Of a DNA stretch of 8,915 bases, positions 7,504-8,915 are shown piece after piece; positions within the stretch are counted from its first letter, which is position 1, and the number at the start of each line of letters is the position of its first letter. The notes under the pieces were generated by a model. It did not search any database. It saw nothing but the letters and a program-made list of their open reading frames with translations, and was not told the origin of the DNA. The DNA is taken from the NCBI GenBank assembly GCA_900313265.1, contig OMRN01000157.1:1-8915 (forward strand). Direction: 5' to 3'. Source of the DNA: an uncultured Lachnospiraceae bacterium. GTDB lineage: Bacteria > Bacillota > Clostridia > Lachnospirales > Lachnospiraceae. A program made the position numbers and the translations under genes.

Positions 7504-7520
7504 ACAAAATACAATTTTGT
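7504..7520 (+). repeat. Perfect inverted repeat in the glgA leader, possible operator or hairpin
   Basis: ACAAAAT (7504-7510) and ATTTTGT (7514-7520) are exact reverse complements around a 3-base spacer ACA. The repeat lies between the predicted transcription start (about 7490) and the glgA Shine-Dalgarno, only one base before GGAGG. This position suits a repressor-binding palindrome. As RNA it could form a 7-bp, mostly A-U, stem with a 3-base loop, which would be weak. It does not fit the CcpA cre consensus or the Rex half-site order. Function is inferred from position only. Confidence 0.4.
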
Positions 7521-7521
7521 C

Positions 7522-7526
7522 GGAGG
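7522..7526 (+). promoter_or_regulatory. Ribosome binding site of glgA
   Basis: GGAGG ends 7 bases before ATG 7534. Another ATG at 7529 is out of frame and too close (2 bases), so the start at 7534 is chosen. Confidence 0.8.
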
Positions 7527-7533
7527 TTATGTT

Positions 7534-8915
7534 ATGAAGAATATCTTGTTTGTTGCATCGGAGAGTGTTCCTTTTATCAAGACCGGCGGACTTGCCGACG
7601 TTGTCGGATCGTTGCCGAAATGTGTGGATAAAAGATACTTTGATGTCCGTGTCATGATTCCGAAATATACCTGTATATCACAGGACTGGCGGGACAAAAT
7701 GGTATTTAAGACCTCGTTTTACATGGATTTCCACTGGAGAAGCGAGTATGTGGGAATTTTAGAGGCCGTTGTTGACGGTGTAACCTATTATTTCATTGAC
7801 AATGAGTCTATGTTCGGCGGGTTCCGTCCGTATTCCGGAAATGTTCTCGATGATATGGAGAAATTCATTTTCTTCTCCAAAGCAGCATTATCCGCAATGC
7901 CGCTTCTTGATTTCCGCCCGGACATCATCCACTGCCATGACTGGCAGACCGGACTTCTGCCCGTATATTTGAAAGAGCGTTTCCAGGGCAATGAATTTTT
8001 CCACGGAATCAAATCGATTATGACCATCCACAACCTGAAATTCCAGGGCAAGTGGGATGTTAAGACCGTAAAGGATATCTCGGGACTTCCGGATTATTAC
8101 TTTACACCGGATAAACTGGAGCATTACAAGAATGCCAATATGTTAAAGGGCGGTCTTGTTTTTGCGGATGCAATCACGACGGTTTCCGAGACCTATGCGC
8201 AGGAGATTATGACTCCGTTCTACGGCGAAAGCCTCGACGGTCTGCTTCGTGCCCGTCAGAATGATTTGCGAGGTATCGTAAACGGTATCGATTATGCGGA
8301 TTACGATCCTTCGAAGGATCCCCATATTGAGTATCCTTACACACCGCAGAATTTCCGTAAGGAGAAAGTAAAGAATAAACGTGCTCTTCAGAAAGAACTC
8401 GGTCTGGAAGAAAACGATAAGTTGATGATGATCGGTATCGTATCGAGACTTACCGACCAGAAGGGCTTTGACTTAATTGCCTATATGATGGATGAGCTTT
8501 GTCAGGATGCCGTTCAGATTGTGGTTCTGGGAACCGGAGACGAGCAGTATGAGAATATGTTCCGTCATTTCGACTGGAAATACAACAACAAGGTTTCCGC
8601 AAATATCTATTATTCCGAGGGACTTTCCCACAAGATTTACGCGGCCTGTGATGCATTCTTAATGCCGTCGCTTTTTGAGCCCTGCGGACTTTCCCAGCTG
8701 ATGGCACTTCGTTACGGAACTCTTCCGATTGTTCGTGAAACCGGCGGACTGAAGGATACCGTAGAACCGTACAATGAGTATGAAGGAACCGGTACCGGTT
8801 TCAGTTTCGTAAATTACAATGCGCATGAGATGCTGGCCAGCATCCGTTATGCGGAGAAGATTTATTATGACCGCAAGCGCGAATGGAACAAGATGGTGGA
8901 CAGAGCCATGGCAGC
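7534..8915 (+). CDS. glgA: Glycogen synthase, ADP-glucose type (3' end cut by window)
   Basis: A GT5-family, GT-B fold glycosyltransferase that adds glucose from ADP-glucose to the non-reducing ends of alpha-1,4-glucan; cytoplasmic. About 460 residues are visible without interruption of a protein usually 470-490 long, so roughly the last 20 are missing. Motifs: the N-terminal K-x-G-G loop KTGGLADVVGSLPK (K16-K29) that binds ADP-glucose, HCHDWQTGL at 133-141, IHNLKFQGKWD around 164-174, VSRLTDQKG (R305 and K310, matching the catalytic Arg/Lys of GT5 enzymes), FEPCGLSQL with the conserved glutamate E382, and ETGGLKDTVEPY near 402-413. The wording of the C-terminal half resembles Lachnospiraceae GlgA. 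It has its own predicted promoter and strong Shine-Dalgarno. No other glycogen gene (glgB, C, D, P) is in view, so whether it heads a glg operon cannot be seen. Confidence 0.96.
   Translation, partial: MKNILFVASESVPFIKTGGLADVVGSLPKCVDKRYFDVRVMIPKYTCISQDWRDKMVFKTSFYMDFHWRSEYVGILEAVVDGVTYYFIDNESMFGGFRPYSGNVLDDMEKFIFFSKAALSAMPLLDFRPDIIHCHDWQTGLLPVYLKERFQGNEFFHGIKSIMTIHNLKFQGKWDVKTVKDISGLPDYYFTPDKLEHYKNANMLKGGLVFADAITTVSETYAQEIMTPFYGESLDGLLRARQNDLRGIVNGIDYADYDPSKDPHIEYPYTPQNFRKEKVKNKRALQKELGLEENDKLMMIGIVSRLTDQKGFDLIAYMMDELCQDAVQIVVLGTGDEQYENMFRHFDWKYNNKVSANIYYSEGLSHKIYAACDAFLMPSLFEPCGLSQLMALRYGTLPIVRETGGLKDTVEPYNEYEGTGTGFSFVNYNAHEMLASIRYAEKIYYDRKREWNKMVDRAMA

Overview
This window reads as ordinary chromosome of a Gram-positive Clostridia member, most likely of the Lachnospiraceae type. 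The reasons are the gene order xseA-xseB-ispA-dxs-tlyA-nadK-argR-recN, which is a known conserved Firmicutes/Clostridia cluster, strong G-rich Shine-Dalgarno sites, and a glycogen synthase whose C-terminal half looks like gut Lachnospiraceae GlgA. The species cannot be named from the sequence alone.

Layout: all genes are on the + strand. Bases 2-277 are the 3' end of xseA (exonuclease VII large subunit). They are followed by xseB (343-582), ispA (584-1489), dxs (1497-3347), tlyA (3437-4327), nadK (4340-5188), argR (5185-5640, overlapping nadK by 4 bases) and recN (5691-7382). Spacing within this block is short (from a 4-base overlap to 89 bases) and I see no convincing internal terminator, so it is probably one operon or a few overlapping transcripts. 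After a 151-base gap that carries a good sigma-A type promoter and a perfect 7+7 inverted repeat, glgA starts at 7534 and runs off the right edge.

How the genes work together: XseA/XseB form exonuclease VII, and RecN is an SMC-like repair protein, so DNA maintenance brackets the operon. Dxs makes 1-deoxy-D-xylulose 5-phosphate, the entry to the MEP isoprenoid pathway, and IspA condenses the resulting C5 units to farnesyl diphosphate. TlyA is a predicted rRNA 2'-O-methyltransferase, NadK makes NADP+ (a cofactor used, among other things, by the MEP pathway), and ArgR is the arginine-responsive regulator. GlgA belongs to a separate unit for glycogen synthesis.

I found no tRNA, rRNA, CRISPR array, mobile element or phage gene, and no sign of an undescribed system. 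The points most worth a second look are the recN-glgA junction (in many spore-forming relatives spoIVB-spo0A follow recN), the promoter and palindrome in the glgA leader, and an unusual charged segment near the TlyA C terminus.
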